Shown in pieces: positions 48,246 through 61,044 of a stretch of 64,000 bases of DNA. The number at the start of each line of letters is the position of its first letter. Positions within the stretch are counted from its first letter, which is position 1. The position numbers and the translations under genes are program-made. The stretch comes from Epiperipatus broadwayi. Its lineage: Eukaryota; Onychophora; Udeonychophora; Euonychophora; Peripatidae. Below the pieces are notes generated by a model. The model ran no database searches. It worked only from the letters and a program-made list of their open reading frames with translations, and was not told where the DNA came from. The DNA is taken from the NCBI GenBank assembly GCA_028023455.1, contig JAQFVV010000346.1, positions 622,001 to 686,000 of the forward strand, read 5' to 3'.

Positions 48246-50233
48246 ATCAATTTTCTTATTTTTTTAAAAAACTGGAAATGGTATGTTGAATGTTACAATT
48301 TACGTTCATATATAAGATTTCATAGTACATAGACTTTTATAATAATTATACTGGTTTGCAATATATGTGAAGTGTGTGTGTTTGCACATATATTTAAATG
48401 CATTGCATAGCATTCGAATTATATAACCAAAGAAATGATGCAAATGATATGAAACTCATCAAGTGAATAAAACACCACTTTGATGAATGATGCATTAAGT
48501 TGCATAGCTAAGTGAGATGATGCATAACCATATTATAGTTATCTTATTTGTAATTCTGCAAAATTGCAGGACATTTGCAAGTATTGTCAAATGCATATAA
48601 ATTGAATAAAATCCAAAATGTGTTTGATGAATGACAATTAGATATCAAACTTCCCAATGAATCATTTGAAACATTTATAAATCTTAGTGTTATGTTGGCT
48701 ATATGTTAACATGCATTTTCCTGTCAGAAAATGATTGTAACATCGTGTACTGTGAAATTTCATCCATGTATTGTTATCACAATAATGTTTCACGATTACA
48801 CGATTTCCTGTCATAACTTGAAAAGCCACTAAAAAATGTATGTTAAATCAATCCTTTAGAAAGTTATAACATAATGCTGCTTAATTGTTGTACATATCTA
48901 GATGAAATTGTAAATTTCATAGATTATCGTATAAGTCCATTTTTAGCTTCATCCGGTTTTACTAACCTATAAGCTTGGGACTGCTTTGCAATTGGTAGAC
49001 ATTGCTGTAGAGGTTTTTTTTAATCTTTATTTCCCAAATTATGATGTGTTTTTTATTGTAAGTTAGCTTACTTGTTTAAGCTTATATCAAGTAAACTGCA
49101 TCACTTCAACTACTACCATTTCTTTTCTGCAAATTTCTTTAATACTTGTAGCATTTGATTCATGTACTATAATTTAATTAGTGGTCCATCTAAACATATT
49201 TAATCAGTCATGTAATATATCTACTAGACATCCTAATATAAAATCCTTCAATTACATCATACCACATGGTTTTAGTGCAGTGATAGAATATCAGACTGGA
49301 GTGTTGAATGGAATCCAGTAGTGATATTCAATCTTCTTAAAATATGTTGTTCCATTTAATTAATGTAGAGCCTATTATACAAGATAACTTCAGATTTTGT
49401 TTGTTCTTCACATATCTTTGATTATAAAGTTTTGCGATTTATATGAACCGCAGATATAGGACTATTTCTGCATCATCAAAAATTTCTAATTTATCTGGGA
49501 TGGATTGTTGCATCAATCACAGTATGAATGGGCTTTTGTATTGAAAGTAAAACACAAGTTTAAATTAAATAAAAAGTATGCTAGGTATTGATTTTCCATT
49601 CCAATTCTACTGTGGGGGTGGCCTATCAAATACAATACATGCAACAGATTTTTTTAATGCCAAAACTTTGACAAGATTAGGATAAATAAACAAATAAATT
49701 AACAATATCTTACTGTATTAATGCTTAATAATAATTTTACAATAATAAGAGCAGTTCCATATATAATACAAAACATTAAAGATATCTCATAAAACAATTA
49801 GGATAATTTGATTGGGTTAAAATTATGTCGTTGTTTTTATTATAAATACTAGATTGTCATAAAATGAATTATAAATAAATCGTGAAACCTTCAAAAGCAA
49901 TGATGATTTCTGAAATTTTAACGAATGGAAAGCTAATGTTAAAAAAAATATTTAACAATAAATGTGTTTAAATATAATTTTAATTCTGCATTGTCTAATT
50001 ATCCACAGTGGCAAAGAAATTTTAAATAGTAATTGTAGAAATATTTGTAAATTAAAAATTATTCAAGGAATCTACTTGTATTCAAATTATATATACACAG
50101 ATTTTACTACCATCAGATGTGATTTTAAAACTTATAAAAAATATGGTGTATGTGGTAATTGCTTTCTTATTCAATATAAAGGAATCATTCAAACAATTTT
50201 ATTAGATTATTATACATAATCCTTATATAAACA
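48246..50233. other. AT-rich sequence, no gene recognised
   Basis: Several loosely similar 'atgatgcat' and 'atgaatgatgca' phrases occur at 48,430-48,660, but there is no clear period. The 85-residue ORF at 49,962-50,219 has no domain that I recognise. Confidence 0.45.
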
Positions 50234-50886
50234 GCAAAACTCTCCATACAGTAATGCCAGAGTAATCAATGGATGCCAGAAGGCTATCTAGTGCCTACTC
50301 ATCCAATAACCCCAGACTAGTTTCTAGCTTGTGGCTTTTGTCAGTGAGGAGACTTGGATCTGAGAGCACTGCACCTAGATCTTAGTATCTAATGCAACCC
50401 TCCAGCAGTCACTGTCTACTGAACTATAAAACTATGAGAATAAAATTGAAAACAATATTTTCAATCCAAGCTCATTAGCTTATATAGTCATACAGGTCTG
50501 AACTCCTTTTAATATCATTTGGGTCTTTAATAACCATATCCACTACGATCCTATTAGGCAGGATTGGTATTAAACCACTAAACATAGCCTGTATGACTAT
50601 ATATGCTAATGAGCTTGCGTTGAAAATATTTTTTGTGTTTTCAATTTTATTCTTATAGTTTTCTAGTTAAATAAAAGGTGGCTGCTGGAGGGTTGCATTA
50701 GATTTTAAGATCTAGGTGCAGTGCTCTCAGATCTAAGGCTCCTCACTGATGAAAGCCACAAGCTAGAAACTAGTCTAGGGATATTGGATGAGTAGGCAAT
50801 AGATAGGGATTTTATGCACAAGCTTTCTGGCATCCATTGATTACTTTAGCTTGCACTGAGTGGCACTACTGTATGGAGAGTTTTGC
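50234..50886. mobile_element. Foldback (long inverted repeat) element, ~650 bp
   Basis: The left arm (50,234-50,497) starts 'gcaaaactctccatacagta'. It runs through 'caatggatgccag', 'ctagtttctagcttgtggct', 'gcactgcacctagatctta' and 'gctcattagc' to 'gtcatacagg'. The right arm (50,588-50,886) is its reverse complement, ending 'tactgtatggagagttttgc'. The centre is about 90 bp. No coding capacity. A related single arm is at 26,395-26,484. Target duplications are not obvious. Confidence 0.85.
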
Positions 50887-50935
50887 CTGAGCAAGCATAA
50901 GAAATGGTGATCATGTGATATTTAGTGATTTAATC
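50887..50935. repeat. Short interspersed motif shared with 26.37 and 56.82 kb
   Basis: 'gagcaagcataagaaa' followed by 'gtgatcatgt' and 'tttagtgatt' occurs here and, reverse-complemented, at about 56,812-56,855. A shorter form ('acatcacatgatcact') is at about 26,380. It lies beside foldback arms in two of the three places, so it may be part of a larger element. Confidence 0.6.
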
Positions 50936-53900
50936 CTTATATACTTTGCAGATATAAGGGTAATGTTTTAATAAGTTTTTTAAGCTATTTCTGTAATTAT
51001 CGGTAGCCTTATATCTTCCTTTTGTAGAAGACTTTCTTGTTTTAATTACTTGATTGTTGTTAAGAAAATGTATAAATATAAGCCAACTGAAAGTTATAGA
51101 TATGATAAAAATTGTCACAAAATAGTTCATGATAAATCAATAAAAGCAAAACACTAAAGTGATTTTCTATTCATGATGAATGGCAGAAATTGATTACCAT
51201 AGATATTTCATCCAAAACAGCTTAACAAAAATTAGAAGAAATTCTTAAAAGTCCAAAATGACTTTCATATTTAATAAATAAAAAATTGTTTTCATGAATT
51301 TTTGTATGACAAAACAATTTATAATATCTGTCAACCAATTTCATTATCAAAAATTACAATACTATATTTTAAGTAACATTAAAGTAAATTTTTTGTACTG
51401 GAGAAATTATTATGGCCCTGAAGAATTGTATATCTAGAATAAATATGATTTATTTATTATTATATGACTGTTTTCATAAAAAAAAGTAAAAGCATATATA
51501 TATATGCTGTTTGGAGTTAGAAAAAATAATAGAAATAACTTTGTTAATATAATATGCAGCTATCATTCATGTTGAGAAACTGACTACATTCTATACGGAA
51601 TCGTATAACAGTTGAACACTGTCTAAAGAAATATTAAACTAATCCTTTTGGTGAGAAAAGCCTTAAATTCTTTGAAAGATGGCAGTGGAGATTAACTTCT
51701 CATTTATTCAACATAAGCTCTAGAGATTTAGTAATATTTAAATCATAATTTTTGTTGCTGTGGAAAAAAATATAACAGTATATTCCTGTTTTTTAAACTA
51801 ATACTTGTGACATATCACCTTGCCTTCAAATAATGGACTAGTCCAGATTCCTTCTTATCTAGATCTTGATTGCATGGACTTGATAAATTGGAGGATTATC
51901 ATTTTTGATAAAGTATTTAGAGATTATGCTTGTGCAATAGGATTAACACAAACTTCCAAAATGGAAATAATTTACTAGTGTTATTTATCTGTGCACTGTA
52001 TAATGAGAATCATATTTTATTACCAGTTGAGAGAAGGCAGCTGCATTTCAATAATTAAAGCAAGTATGAATGATTTGTTCTGCTATGTGAAATGTTTGTA
52101 TCTATCCATTGTCTTGTTCTTATGCTTCCATTTCATAAAATATAGCTCTCATCATACCTTTCTGATTGCAATATAAATACCTACTGATTTCATTCTCTCT
52201 AATGACTTCAGTTATCCTTTAAAATTATTAAATAATTTAGTAAATTTGAACTAATATTCCAGCTAATTATGCAGTAATAATTTGATAGACTCATTTTCTA
52301 TGATTATGAAACTGACGTGATCATAAAATTTGTTGCGTACCACTTTCTCAAGATATCACAAATGTGATGATAATATTAATATGACAAGTATTTCCATTAT
52401 TTTTTATTTAATCTGTACAACAGCATATATATGACAAAATTCTATCCAAGTGATTTTTTTTTAGGTAGTTACTAGTAATTGTCTAATTCTGTATTGGTAT
52501 TGTAATTCACTAAGTGTTATTCTTAACATTTACAATTAAATTATTATTATTTATCTAAAATTAATGTAGCGTTCAGTCTCCATGGACCTTCATGTCAACA
52601 TTTATCTTGATTAACTACGAAGAGGATTTTATGCTTAAGCAATCACATTTCTGGCTTTTATCTTTTAATTACATTTCAGACCTTTATTTTTTTTTCCTAT
52701 CATCTTTTATTTTTCTATCATCCCCCCCCCCTTCCAATTAGAATAATCACATTAGTTTAAGAATGGTTGCTGATGCTGATGATGTGATGGCAAGCAGAAT
52801 TTTTAAACAAATATGCCCAAGTCTTAAACATTTTTTGTCTACATGAATAATTCAGATTATTATAATTCTACATCCATCTTATTTGACATTCAAAATTAAA
52901 AATGGACAAAAGTCTATTGTTTAATAATATATTTTTAAAAAATTTACTAGAAATCAATGCTGCAATAATTAAAAAAATAAACTAATAATAAAACTTATAA
53001 TAACAAAAAAATGAATTAATTCATAATGCTATTTTATTAAGTATCACCTAAGAAATAAAACTTTTTCATGCATGATTGCTGAATTTTTTGATAGTATTGA
53101 AAAAAAGGCATCCTGGGAATTGAAGAATGCATTTATTTTTTCCTATAATGAAGTATAAGGTGAATTCTTTCCCCCAAAACAATTTTTAATTGCAAATAAT
53201 TATTGGGTCATTATTGTAGCTCTTACCTGTAATCTTAATTGTAGTCATTATTGCTCTAACTGCCAGATTCATGGAAAAATAAGGAATGTTTAGTTTGCTT
53301 AAGATCATTTCTTTGCTGTGTTCCAACTTCTAATGTTTCTCACTAATGAAAACCATAATTTTAAAATTAATCTGAAGGTACTGAATAGGATAGCACAAAG
53401 TAGGAGTTTATTAAACACTAGCATTTGTTAGTTATAACACAGTAGATGGCATGGAAGTGGTGAAAAAAATATGTATGATTAAAACTAGCAGTGATTTTGA
53501 GATTTTTAGTACTATAGTAAATAATTATTTGATCATTAACATTTATTTTCTTTCTTATAATAAGAAAATTTTACAAGGAGATAGATAATTAGAAAGAGAA
53601 AGGCTTTAACCTTTTTTTCACATGCCCCTTGACCATTTGTATAATAACTAAATGATGTAGTTTTGATTATAGAAGGACCTTTCAAACCTAACTACATTGA
53701 GTAAAACTTAAAATCTTAATATTTTAAATGTGTCACTGCAACAGCATTTAATTGTAGTTTACTTAGAGGCAGTTAGTTATATTGGATTTTTATATGTCCA
53801 CATTACAGAACTATTTGATTTAAATCATAGACTGCCTCAAAAGTTTTCCCAAAAATATCAGAAGTAAAAAAGTTTTCTATTTTATAATTCATAACCACAA

Positions 53901-54520
53901 ACTATATAGGAAAACAAAATTAAAATGGTATATGTAAAATAAATACTTATAAGAAAAAAATAAATTCAGATAATTTTAAAAAAAAAGTTATAAATTGACT
54001 TTTTGTGTGTCAGTTCAAATATATATAAATCTAACAAAAGTTTCAAGCCAAAATTGAGTAAGACTGGAAACGTTTACCAATATATACATATAAGTGATAA
54101 TAATCTTCTTTGGAAGGCAAGTGATTGATGATCATTGTGTTATCATGCAATAGATTACATCATGCTCATTTTATTAGAAGAAAAATAATTTTGTATAGAT
54201 TGCTAACTTAATCAAGAGGCTAAAATTATAACGGCAAAAAAGTCTAAGTCGTAGAAAAATATTAATACATTATAAAAAGGATTTGAATTTAGGCCAAAGA
54301 ACTGCCCATTTTTTCAAGTTACTAAGCATTCTTTCAGGTAATCAATCTATTACTATCCTTTATCTGTTTGCAAATATATCTAGTTATTATTAATCTAGAT
54401 GAAGTCATTGGATAGATAAGTTTTAGTCTGGAGCCATGATTTACCATTTAATTTTAATAACTTAGTAAATAAATTTCAAATATTTAAATAATATAAATTA
54501 TATACATCTAATCTTATTTT
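50936..54520. other. AT-rich sequence, no gene recognised
   Basis: No convincing exon, RNA gene or transposon. A C10 run lies near 52,722. ORFs at 50,930-51,130 (minus) and 51,991-52,176 are short and without domain similarity. Confidence 0.5.
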
Positions 54521-54522
54521 AG

Positions 54523-55072
54523 ATTTTATATAGTCTTTTTCAAGGAACACTAAAAAATACAAATGTATAATAATAAGTATCATGTATTCCAAACAAAATG
54601 CAAAAATACTAAAAATTCTCTTCACCTCAGCACCTTTTCTATTACAAACAATCTCAACTTAATCAATTTTTTTACATTTATATACCCATCCAAAAATACC
54701 TTAAAAACATTTCATTAACAAACCTATTAATTTCTTTTCTGTTAACATCTTGTTTAATTCAGTTTTAATTTCACTAATGTAAATTCCTTTATCATTCTTT
54801 CATGGTATGACTATATATTCTAAAGGTTTTGTTTCAAAATCTTTATATTTAATTTCATTTGATTGTAAATAGCAGAATTTTTATCACTTAAATGCTGTTT
54901 TAATCTAGTTTCCAATTTATTTTTTGTAGTCCCAACATATGACATCTCTATATTCTTTTTAAAACAATTCAAACATTTTATTATGTATACTGAATTCATA
55001 ATCTCTAAATTATTACATTCCCTATTATTAATTAAAAAAATTAAACTTTTTTTCTTTTTATAAACTGGGTAA
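54523..55072 (-). pseudogene. Penelope-like element 3' end, inverted copy
   Basis: The reverse complement of 55,589-56,150: it contains the GIY-YIG endonuclease segment and the following 3' untranslated part on the minus strand, with small indels and stops that break the frame. Its outer boundary lies in 'gactatataaaat', so it lacks the 'agtcgaaac' that follows in the right copy. It is the left arm of an inverted pair with about 515 bp between the arms. Confidence 0.8.
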
Positions 55073-55079
55073 AAAAAAA

Positions 55080-55635
55080 AGGCAGATAATTTTTTGAAAT
55101 ATATTAATAATAAAGAAGAGAAAATGAAATTTACTATGGAAAAAGAAAATATTAATGTTATTGAATATATGGATGTTAAGATTATTAAAAAAAAATTGGT
55201 AATAATAGTAATGTTAATATAGAAACTTCTGTATATAGGGGGAAAAAAACATTTTTTGGATTATTAAATAATTGGTTATCAGATATTGATTATCATAGTA
55301 AAATAAATATTAATAATAAAATTGTTAGAGCAATTAAATTATGTTCAAATAATAATTTGTTTAAAAGTGAGATTAATATAATAAAGCCTGAGTGTTTCAT
55401 AAATGATTATCGTAGAGATATTATTAAACATTCATTTTCTAATAAAAATATTGATAAAATAAAGAATAGAATGAGATTAAATAAGAATTTAAAAAAGGTA
55501 ATTTATATTGGTTTCAATATATCCAAAGATTTGTTTGTTAAAGTTAGAAAATTATTTAAAATGATTAATAAGAAATATAACGTTTTTATTTATCCAGTTT
55601 ATAAAAAGAAAAAAAGTTTAAATTTTTTTAGTTAA
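55080..55635 (+). pseudogene. Penelope-like element, RT thumb region
   Basis: From about 55,120 the plus strand encodes FTMEKENINVIEYMDVKIIK, a frame change, ETSVYRGKKTFFGLLNNWLS, then IVRAIKLCSNNNLFKSEINI and IKPECFINDYRRDIIK in the ORF at 55,357-55,635. This matches the family pattern F..E.......LD......T..YRK...T......S..............R......S.......E...I......N.Y. The catalytic RT core is absent upstream, so this is a 5'-truncated copy. It continues into the GIY-YIG domain after a stop at 55,635. Confidence 0.75.
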
Positions 55636-55666
55636 TAATAATAGGGAATGTAATAATTTAGAGATT

Positions 55667-55948
55667 ATGAATTCAGTTTACGTATTAAAATGTTTGAATT
55701 GTTTTAAAAAGAATATAGAGATGTCATATGTTGGGACTACAAAAAATAAATTGGAAACTAGATTAAAACAGCATTTAAGTGATAACAATTTTGCTATTTA
55801 CAATCAAATGAATAAATTTAAATATAAAACTTTTGAAACAAAACCTTTAGAATGTATAAAGTCATACCATGAAAGAATGATAAAGGAAGGAATTTACATT
55901 AGTGAAATTAAACAGGATGTTAAGAGAAAAAAAAAAAAGGTTTGTTAA
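55667..55948 (+). pseudogene. Penelope-like element GIY-YIG endonuclease domain
   Basis: A 93-residue open frame (start taken as the first ATG, probably internal to the original polyprotein). VYV lies at residues 4-6 and YVG at 21-23, forming the GIY-YIG pair. Cys9 and Cys12 form the CxxC and His36 lies in TRLKQH, as in the zinc-binding PLE endonucleases. Arg32 is the expected catalytic arginine. This domain nicks the target in PLE retrotransposition. It is separated from the RT-thumb ORF by one stop and 31 bp, in a frame that can be joined across that stop region. The domain itself is intact but the element is truncated, so activity is unlikely. Confidence 0.78.
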
Positions 55949-56119
55949 TTAAATGTTTTTAAGGTATTTTTGGAGGGATATATAAATGTAAAAAATTTGA
56001 TTAAGTTGAGATTGTTTGTAATAGAAAAGGTGTTGGGGTAAAGAGAATTTTCAGTATTTTTTTATATTTTTGCATTTTGTTTGGAATATGTTATATTTAT
56101 TATTATATATTTGTATTTT

Positions 56120-56165
56120 TTAGTGTTGCTTGAAAAAGACTATATAAAATAGTCGAAACATTGGA
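56120..56165 (+). other. Hammerhead-like GAAAC hairpin at PLE 3' end
   Basis: 'gcttgaaaaagactatataa' followed by 'aatagtcgaaacattgg' holds a stem gacta/tagtc followed by GAAAC. This is the layout of stem II plus GAAAC in hammerhead motifs known from PLE terminal repeats. The CUGAUGA box is degraded to 'cttgaaaaa', so self-cleavage is not expected from this copy. Confidence 0.5.
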
Positions 56166-56169
56166 GTAT

Positions 56170-57205
56170 TTTATTTTTGTTATAATCATAAAAACAAATT
56201 TTAAAAAGAAGTTTGAGATATTCATTGACTTTATATGGAAAATTATGAACTATTTTGAAAAGAAAAAATGTGTAGATGATATTTTAAATTCATGTAATAA
56301 ATTGTTGAAATTTGAAGCAGTCATTACTGCCATTTGAGGGATCAGAGTGATGGTCAAATTATGCCACAAGTGAAAAGGCATTTTGTATAAATTGGAAGAG
56401 GTCGTTTTATATTACATATTGATTTTTCCCTTCATTTGTATCTGTAATTTAAATTTGTGTACATATGTTCACCTACGTAACATAGTGATTTTCTTCTTTA
56501 TAACCAAAAACTGCACTTTCAATGAAGTTCATCAAGAAAATTCTGACAGCAGATAGGCCACTGATTTAGGCAAGGCTGATGTATAAGGTGTATAGTGGAC
56601 AATTGCAATAACTAAAAAATGCCAGAAATTACATCGCTATATGATGGTGTTGGCCATATTAAATTATGATTTGTTCATCAGAAAATTGATTAATGACTGC
56701 ATCTTTTTTTATCAGAAATTTGGGTACAAGGGGTGAAGATATAATAGGAATACAAATTAGTTTCTTGTTAACAAATGATTCAGGACTCCATATTATTAAA
56801 TATCTAAAATCACTAAACATTACATGATCACTATTTCTTATGCTTGCTCATAACTATTATGTCTGTTGCCTATTAAATATCTATATGGAATTTTTATGGA
56901 GAAAAGCCAGACTAGATAAAAAGGCAATTGTGGAATCAAATGGCATCATTTGCTGACAGCACGACTTTAATAATTGACTGAAGATATTGTCAAAAAAAGT
57001 CAAAAGTTTTATTTTTAACTGTACAGTTAGTAAAGAATTATAAATTTAAGATTAGCCTAATTAAAAATCAAACCAATCTTTAAACCCAAGTGATTAGAAT
57101 GGCTTGTAGCCTACTTTTATTTTGTGGATAATTTATAATTTGCAAAAAGGTTGTCATCTAAATATAAAGATTAACTTTAAGGCAGTATGTAAAGCTTTTA
57201 CTTGA
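56170..57205. other. AT-rich sequence, no gene recognised
   Basis: Contains the reverse-complement copy of the short motif from 50.9 kb at about 56,812-56,860. No exon recognised. Confidence 0.5.
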
Positions 57206-57210
57206 TGTTC

Positions 57211-57607
57211 CTTATATATGTAAGTAGAGACATTTGAACTCAGGATTTTTCAGCCTATTCATCTTCCACTCCATCTCAAGCAACCAATACCCATGGCCAC
57301 ACATGTGAAAAAGATACATGATGCCCAATATACATATTTCGTTCAGAACTAGCACTCATCAGTCGGGCCAGATCATAATCTCACTTATATATACTATCAG
57401 TGCTGAGTTTATATTAAGATAGCAATTCCTTGAACTTTAATAGATAGAATGTATATATGTGTGGGAGATTATGATCTGGTCCTACTGCACCAAATATGTA
57501 TATTGGTGATCATGAATCTTTCGCATGTGTATTGATTGCTTGGGATGAAGTAGAGAACAAATAAACTGAAAAATTCTGAATTCAAATTCCTTTACTTACA
57601 TATAAAG
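57211..57607. mobile_element. Foldback element, ~400 bp
   Basis: The left arm 'atatatgtaagtagagacat', 'ttgaactcaggatttttcag', 'caagcaaccaatac', 'acatgtgaaa' and 'cagatcataatctc' (written 'ccagatcataatctcac') pairs with the right arm 'gagattatgatctgg', 'gcatgtgtattgattgcttg', 'ctgaaaaattctgaattcaa' and 'tttacttacatat'. The arms are diverged. The centre, about 57,388-57,465, is unpaired. No coding capacity. Confidence 0.7.
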
Positions 57608-58640
57608 ATTAATTTTGTAAGAATTGACATTGAAAAATAGCAATTGTAAGGCATCACGAGTCTTAGTTTGAAAACTTACTATTTTGAAATGATTAAATTA
57701 GATGAATGAAATACAGACTTTGGTTTATAGAAATGAAAAATAGTTAAGATTCTTAAAATATTAAAAGTTGTAAATATATAAAATTGAATGTAAGTAATTG
57801 ATATTTATGTAAAGTTTATTTGCATATTTTTATCTTTTGAAAATACAATATAAAATATTCTATTGCTATAATTAAAAAGAAATAACATAATATGTTAAAC
57901 ATTGAGTTAGTAATTGGAAAACAGAAATGGCATTTGCTATTTTTTTTATTTTTGAGCACAAAAATAGAAATAGAAAATTTTACAATTAACCAAGATTTTG
58001 TCTGGATATTTTTAATTCTAACTTTCATTATGGAGTTATATTAAATATAATTATCTCAAGGCTGCAATAACCATGACTTATTGTTTTGAACCATAAGAGT
58101 TTCTCACATGGAAATTGAGAGATTAGTTCTAGCGCAAAAGATCTCTAACTTTCCACTCAATGAATGATAAACCATATTTCTGTCTTTTTTTTTGCAAAAT
58201 CACCAGTTACCTATTAAAACTTCTCATGCATAGAACTGTTGACACCAAAATTTTAGTTATTTAAATTTTCAACTGAATATAGTAAGCTTCTTTTCTACTT
58301 ATATTTATAAACCAATGACGTGTTATTCCAGAACTAAGATTATCCAATATAATTGTAGCAGCACTTATATATAGATATATATCACAATGAGATTTGTAAT
58401 ATGCATTACATTAACAAATAGAAAATACTATATAAAGTTTACATTGAAGTACAAAAAATAAATCTTTATGTATATTCCGACTGATTTTTTTTAAAAAATG
58501 CTAAAAAAAATAGAATTAATACCATGAGCAAAAAGGAGCAGAATATGAATATAGTATATATTGATATTATCAGGGTCAAGTTTCTATATTATGAAGCTTC
58601 AGAATTGTTGAATTTATTAATTTACAATTATTTCTTTTGA
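57608..58640. other. AT-rich sequence, no gene recognised
   Basis: No exon or element recognised. The 70-residue minus-strand ORF at 57,816-58,028 is low-complexity. Confidence 0.5.
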
Positions 58641-60430
58641 AAAAGACTTGATGCAAAGTTCAATGATTGGTGAATTAAAACTGCAAAGATATTCGCTGAT
58701 CCTGATCATTCTAGATCTTTTTTTATTTTATGATGCACTGAAAACAACATATGGACCTGAGAAATGGTATCACAATCTTATTAAAACCAGCAGTGGCACT
58801 TTCCTAATTAATGACAGTATTTTGAACAGATGGAAGAAGTATTTTGATTATCTTTTGAATAATGATACAAGAATTGAGAAGATCAAAACCTTTAATGATA
58901 TATTCATTTTATCTACTCGGATTTGGACAAAGATATATATATCTTAGTGTAGTAGCTCTTTTTGTAATTTAAAAATGAAAAGGCTGTAAATCCTGATAAA
59001 AAAGTTTTAAAATATGTTCATGTATTAATTTCAAAAATATTAGATTTTTTTTAGGAATATATGAAACTATAATGTGTAGCTTTGTCTTAAGGGTGTTTCT
59101 ATTGTTCCAGATTTTAAAAATAAAGGGGTTTAAGCAATATTTTAGCAATTATCATGGAATATTATTATCCACTATAGCAAAGGTATTTTAAAGGATTTTG
59201 TCGAATAAGTTAGTTCCAGTTATAAATTAATTATCAGACTCTCTCTGACGTTTTAGACAATCAAGAAGCTCTATAGACATGACTTTTGTTGCGAAGGAAA
59301 TGCAAGAAAAGTGTCTGTAAGAAAAAAATAATTTATGTATTGTTTTTATTGCTTTGGTTAAGATATTTGATTCAATTAATAGGACGTATTTATGGCATTA
59401 TTTAAAATTACACATGATGATAAAAGGAAGTGTTAATTATTATAGATGGAAACTCAGGCATTTGAAATGAAAACAGGTGTTAAATGAGGATGCGTACTTG
59501 CTATAACATTGTTTTTAATTTTATGACAGTGATTTTTGGAACTATTTATAGGTGACTTAATAATAACGGATCAAGAAGTAATACAGGTTTGATGATAGAA
59601 TTCTTAATTTGAATAAATCAAAAATGAACACAAGAACTATTTGTCTTGGAATCTGGATTTACAGTGTGCTATTATTACCTGTTCAAAAAAATGATTTACA
59701 GAATGTACTTAAAGTTTTGAATGCGACATATAAAGATATTGTTTTATTACTTAATATTCAAAAAAAACAAGTTCTTTATCAACCACTAATGGAATGAAAA
59801 TTCTCAGCAACTTTTAGTTTGGATGGTTATCTACTACAAAAAGTAAGCCAGTTTAAATAACCAATGAGTTTTATAAATAGAAATGTGGACTTTGAGACCC
59901 AACACAGATTCCACTATTCTGCTCTGCTTTTAACAAATTAAAAAACATTGTGTATTTCATCAGAGGAAAATAATTGTAAGTAAATTAGCTGAATATAGAG
60001 CTATTATTTTACCTAGCTTATTGTACGGAAGTGATACTTGGGCACTATCAACGCAATATAAAATAGAAAAGTTTCATTTAAGAATGCTTTACAAAATTTT
60101 AAAAATACAATGGCAAAATCATAATACCAATTCAAACTTAAACTAAATATGATAGTATCATTGGATTTGACATGTAAAATAAATGTACAATGGACTACTT
60201 CCTAAAAGAATATGTTCCATATAATGAAGGTTTTCAGATGAAAGGTAGACCCCATTTACATCATAAAAATTACATCAGAAATTATTCCAAAGAAGTGCAA
60301 TGTTGAATGTTTCCATTGGGAATATATGGCAAAGAATAGAATACATTGAAGAGTTACAATTGGATATGGTGTTTGAAATATTTCAGAAAGAAAACTTTTC
60401 AGTTCAAGAAATTAAGACAGTGCAAAATAT
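58640..60430 (+). pseudogene. Non-LTR retrotransposon (LINE) remnant, linker to C-terminus
   Basis: Broken plus-strand frames follow LINE order. The ORF at 58,648-58,947 has FYDALKTTYGP and then ILNRWKKYFDYLLN, the linker between endonuclease and RT (family pattern: FYDALK..YGP, L.RW..HF...LN). An RT region follows at about 59,225-59,390: SIDMTFVAKEMQEKC, then IALVKIFDSINR (pattern: DL.KAFD.V.R; the catalytic Asp is degraded). 'GCVLA.TLF' lies near 59,490. The ORF at 59,609-59,797 holds NDLQNVLKVLNATYKD and QKKQVLYQP. At about 59,995-60,100 is ILPSLLYGSDTWALSTQYKI and then KFHLRMLYKILKIQW. Many stops and frameshifts show it is inactive. The endonuclease domain was not seen. Confidence 0.8.
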
Positions 60431-61044
60431 TAAGTAGATAAGTGGATCAGCATGTTCAATATGGACATGTTTGTGTTTCATGAAATGGTTTCTATTTTCT
60501 GACTTTTTTCTTGAAAGGTAAAAGGGTCATTCTTGTTTAAGAATGGCTGATGTATGTTGTCATTGATATCAGAATTTTTTTGAGTATTCATAATCCTAGT
60601 CCTATTAGTTTAAAAATAATAAGATATTTGTCTGCATTGATGCTGTGTATTTATGATCATTAATTCAAGTAGACATTCAATAATTGACTTCATTAAAGAA
60701 TACATAGTATACTTTAACACTTGAGGGGAGTAGGATTTCCAATTATTTAAATAAAACAACATCTGACTCATTGGTGTTTTATAAATGATAGTATTTAATA
60801 CATCTATTTCAAAAAGGCTTAATTTTTAAAGCTGTTTCAGTATTTATTTACATCTTACAATCTATTATATGCATGCAGTAAATAATAGTTATAATTAAAT
60901 GAAGCAATTTTATAATGTTGAGATTTCAGTGTTTTTTTTTTAAATAATATTTGCCATTTATTGTGTGTTTATATATATTGTATTTCAAATTATTTGTACA
61001 CATAAATCCAGGTTCTTGAACATAAAATCTTTTTCTATATATAG
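60431..61044. other. AT-rich intronic sequence ending in an acceptor
   Basis: No feature except the polypyrimidine-containing acceptor 'ctttttctatatatag' just before 61,045. Confidence 0.5.

Noticed and set aside
58648-60430. Active LINE or host gene
   Set aside because: LINE motifs are in order but separated by many stops and frameshifts, and the catalytic region is degraded.
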